Source: Gemmatimonadota bacterium
Lineage (GTDB): Bacteria; Gemmatimonadota; Gemmatimonadetes; Gemmatimonadales; GWC2-71-9
NCBI GenBank assembly: GCA_029859185.1
Contig: JAOUDR010000137.1
Coordinates: forward strand, 1 to 7,022
Length of the DNA stretch: 7,022 bases
Direction of reading: 5' to 3'
The first letter of the stretch is position 1, and every line of letters begins with the position of its first letter. The translations under genes and the position numbers were made by a program. Below, in pieces: positions 6,508-7,022 of this stretch. The notes below the pieces were generated by a model. That model made no database searches and was not told where the DNA came from. It saw only the letters and a list, made by a program, of their open reading frames with translations.

Positions 6508-6872
6508 TGCACGAGCGCGCCGATCCCGAACGCCAGCACGGTCAGGAACACCGCGCGCGTGAGTGCCTGGAGGTGCACGGCCCGCGCCTGCCGGCGCAAC
6601 GTTGAGCGCTCCGTCGGATCCGCGATTGACTCGGTACCCTGATCGAGATCGCGCGCGCCGCGCGCGGCCAGGCGCACTCAGGTTTTCGCGCGCGCCTGCA
6701 GGATGCCGAGATTCCCGAGCCAGAACAGGGGAGCGGTGGCTGCCAGCCACGCGAGCGGCGACTCGCGCACGGTCAGGACCGCCGCGACGAGCACCCCGCC
6801 GCCGAGGCCGACGAGGCCGAGGGCGCGGCGGCGCCGGATGCCGCGCGGGCCGATGTTGACGGGTTCGGACAT
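6495..6872 (-). CDS. Small three-helix membrane protein with in-frame TGA (candidate selenoprotein; otherwise a broken gene)
   Basis: From ATG 6872 the frame runs 64 codons to a TGA (6680-6678), then continues in the same frame for 60 codons to TAG (6497-6495). Read through, it is 125 residues: MSEPVNIGPRG, a basic RRRR stretch, membrane helices near 17-34 and 40-59, a charged loop (60-102, including ARGARDLDQG) and a third helix (103-122). Codon bias (about 90% G/C at third positions by hand count) is alike on both sides, and both halves look like parts of one protein. I recall homologues of about 120 residues with KTCVALAARG here, which would align TGA (residue 65) with Cys; this is memory, not a search. 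A GTG directly after the TGA could start a separate 60-aa ORF, but no ribosome-binding site precedes it. Function unknown. Alternatives are selenocysteine insertion, nonsense mutation, sequencing error or two genes. Confidence 0.6.
6621..6653 (-). promoter_or_regulatory. Candidate SECIS-like stem-loop downstream of the in-frame TGA
   Basis: In the minus-strand mRNA, CGCGAU-CUCG pairs with CGAG-(UCA bulge)-AUCGCG. This makes a 10-bp stem with a 3-nt bulge and a 10-nt loop, AUCAGGGUAC. The loop begins 34 nt after the UGA and contains GGGU, reminiscent of the G/U-rich loop of the fdhF SECIS. Against it, the bulge is on the 3' side, the first two loop bases are A and U, and GC-rich coding DNA folds easily. 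A competing hairpin (6653-6677, GUGCGCC with GGCGCGC) begins right after the UGA. Confidence 0.35.
6678..6680 (-). other. In-frame TGA, candidate selenocysteine codon
   Basis: This TGA separates AKT from VRLAARG with no frame change. It falls at the membrane-facing end of the second predicted helix, probably on the cytoplasmic side by the positive-inside rule. The channel gene and two pilin genes end in TGA, so TGA is not globally reassigned. The real terminator of this frame is TAG. Confidence 0.5.
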
Positions 6873-6933
6873 GGCGGGAAGCTCGTCAGCGGCAACGCGG
6901 CCGACAATGCCGGTCGGTCGGCAGGCGACGGTG

Positions 6934-7022
6934 TCACCCGGGGAGGGCGAGGCTCGCCGGGCTCGACAGCCGGTTCAGCAGGCCGGGCTTTCGGAGAACG
7001 AGTCGCGGCGCGACGACCCGAT
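6934..7022 (-). CDS. Possible C-terminal tail of a gene entering from the right edge
   Basis: One minus-strand frame is open from the window edge to a TGA at 6936-6934 and encodes 28 complete residues (RVVAPRLVLRKPGLLNRLSS and eight more). Its third-position G/C is about 89% by hand count, higher than in the other frames checked there, which favours coding. Its stop lies 61 bp before the ATG of the small membrane protein, consistent with an operon. No family is recognisable from so short a piece. Confidence 0.3.
   Translation of the reverse strand, partial: RVVAPRLVLRKPGLLNRLSSPASLALPG

Noticed and set aside
6495..6677. Independent 60-residue gene starting at the GTG right after the TGA
   Set aside because: No Shine-Dalgarno-like sequence within 15 nt upstream, and the peptide begins mid-domain. 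It fits better as the continuation of the preceding frame. Kept only as an alternative.
6871..7022. Plus-strand open frame starting ATG at 6871 and running off the right edge
   Set aside because: The start overlaps the reverse complement of the small membrane protein's ATG, there is no ribosome-binding site, the product is low complexity, and coding bias is weaker than in the minus-strand frame.

Overview
The window is high-GC bacterial DNA with strong G/C bias at third codon positions. A minor-pilin cluster, an MscK-like mechanosensitive channel with a Thr/Asp-rich periplasmic domain, and an ACADSB-type acyl-CoA dehydrogenase together suggest an environmental Gram-negative. My impression from protein style is Gemmatimonadota or a related soil/sediment lineage. 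That assignment is an inference; there is no rRNA marker here.

Layout. On the minus strand, 1-512 is the N-terminal half of an acyl-CoA dehydrogenase that runs off the left edge. A non-coding stretch of about 440 bp with several short hairpins (513-949) separates it from a tight four-gene minus-strand operon (3669 down to 950). Its transcription order is FimT/GspH-like, PilV/GspI-like, PilW/GspJ-like and PilX/GspK-like, joined by a 20-bp overlap and two ATGA overlaps. These are the minor pilins expected to form the priming/tip complex of a type IV pilus or a related secretion pseudopilus. No PilY1 adhesin and no major pilin are visible.

A divergent intergenic region (3670-3841) separates this operon from a large plus-strand gene (3842-6445). 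That gene encodes an 867-aa MscK/MscS-family mechanosensitive channel with a signal peptide, a periplasmic helical domain, about 11 membrane segments and the MscS pore and beta domains.

The right end (6495-6872, minus) is the most unusual part. Two short reading frames lie end to end in the same frame, separated only by one TGA codon. Read through, they form one coherent 125-aa three-helix membrane protein. From memory, homologues carry cysteine at the TGA position. TGA serves as an ordinary stop in three other genes here, so this is a candidate selenocysteine codon; a stem-loop lies just downstream in the mRNA. A recent nonsense mutation or sequencing error is the main alternative. A possible C-terminal tail of another minus-strand gene enters from the right edge.
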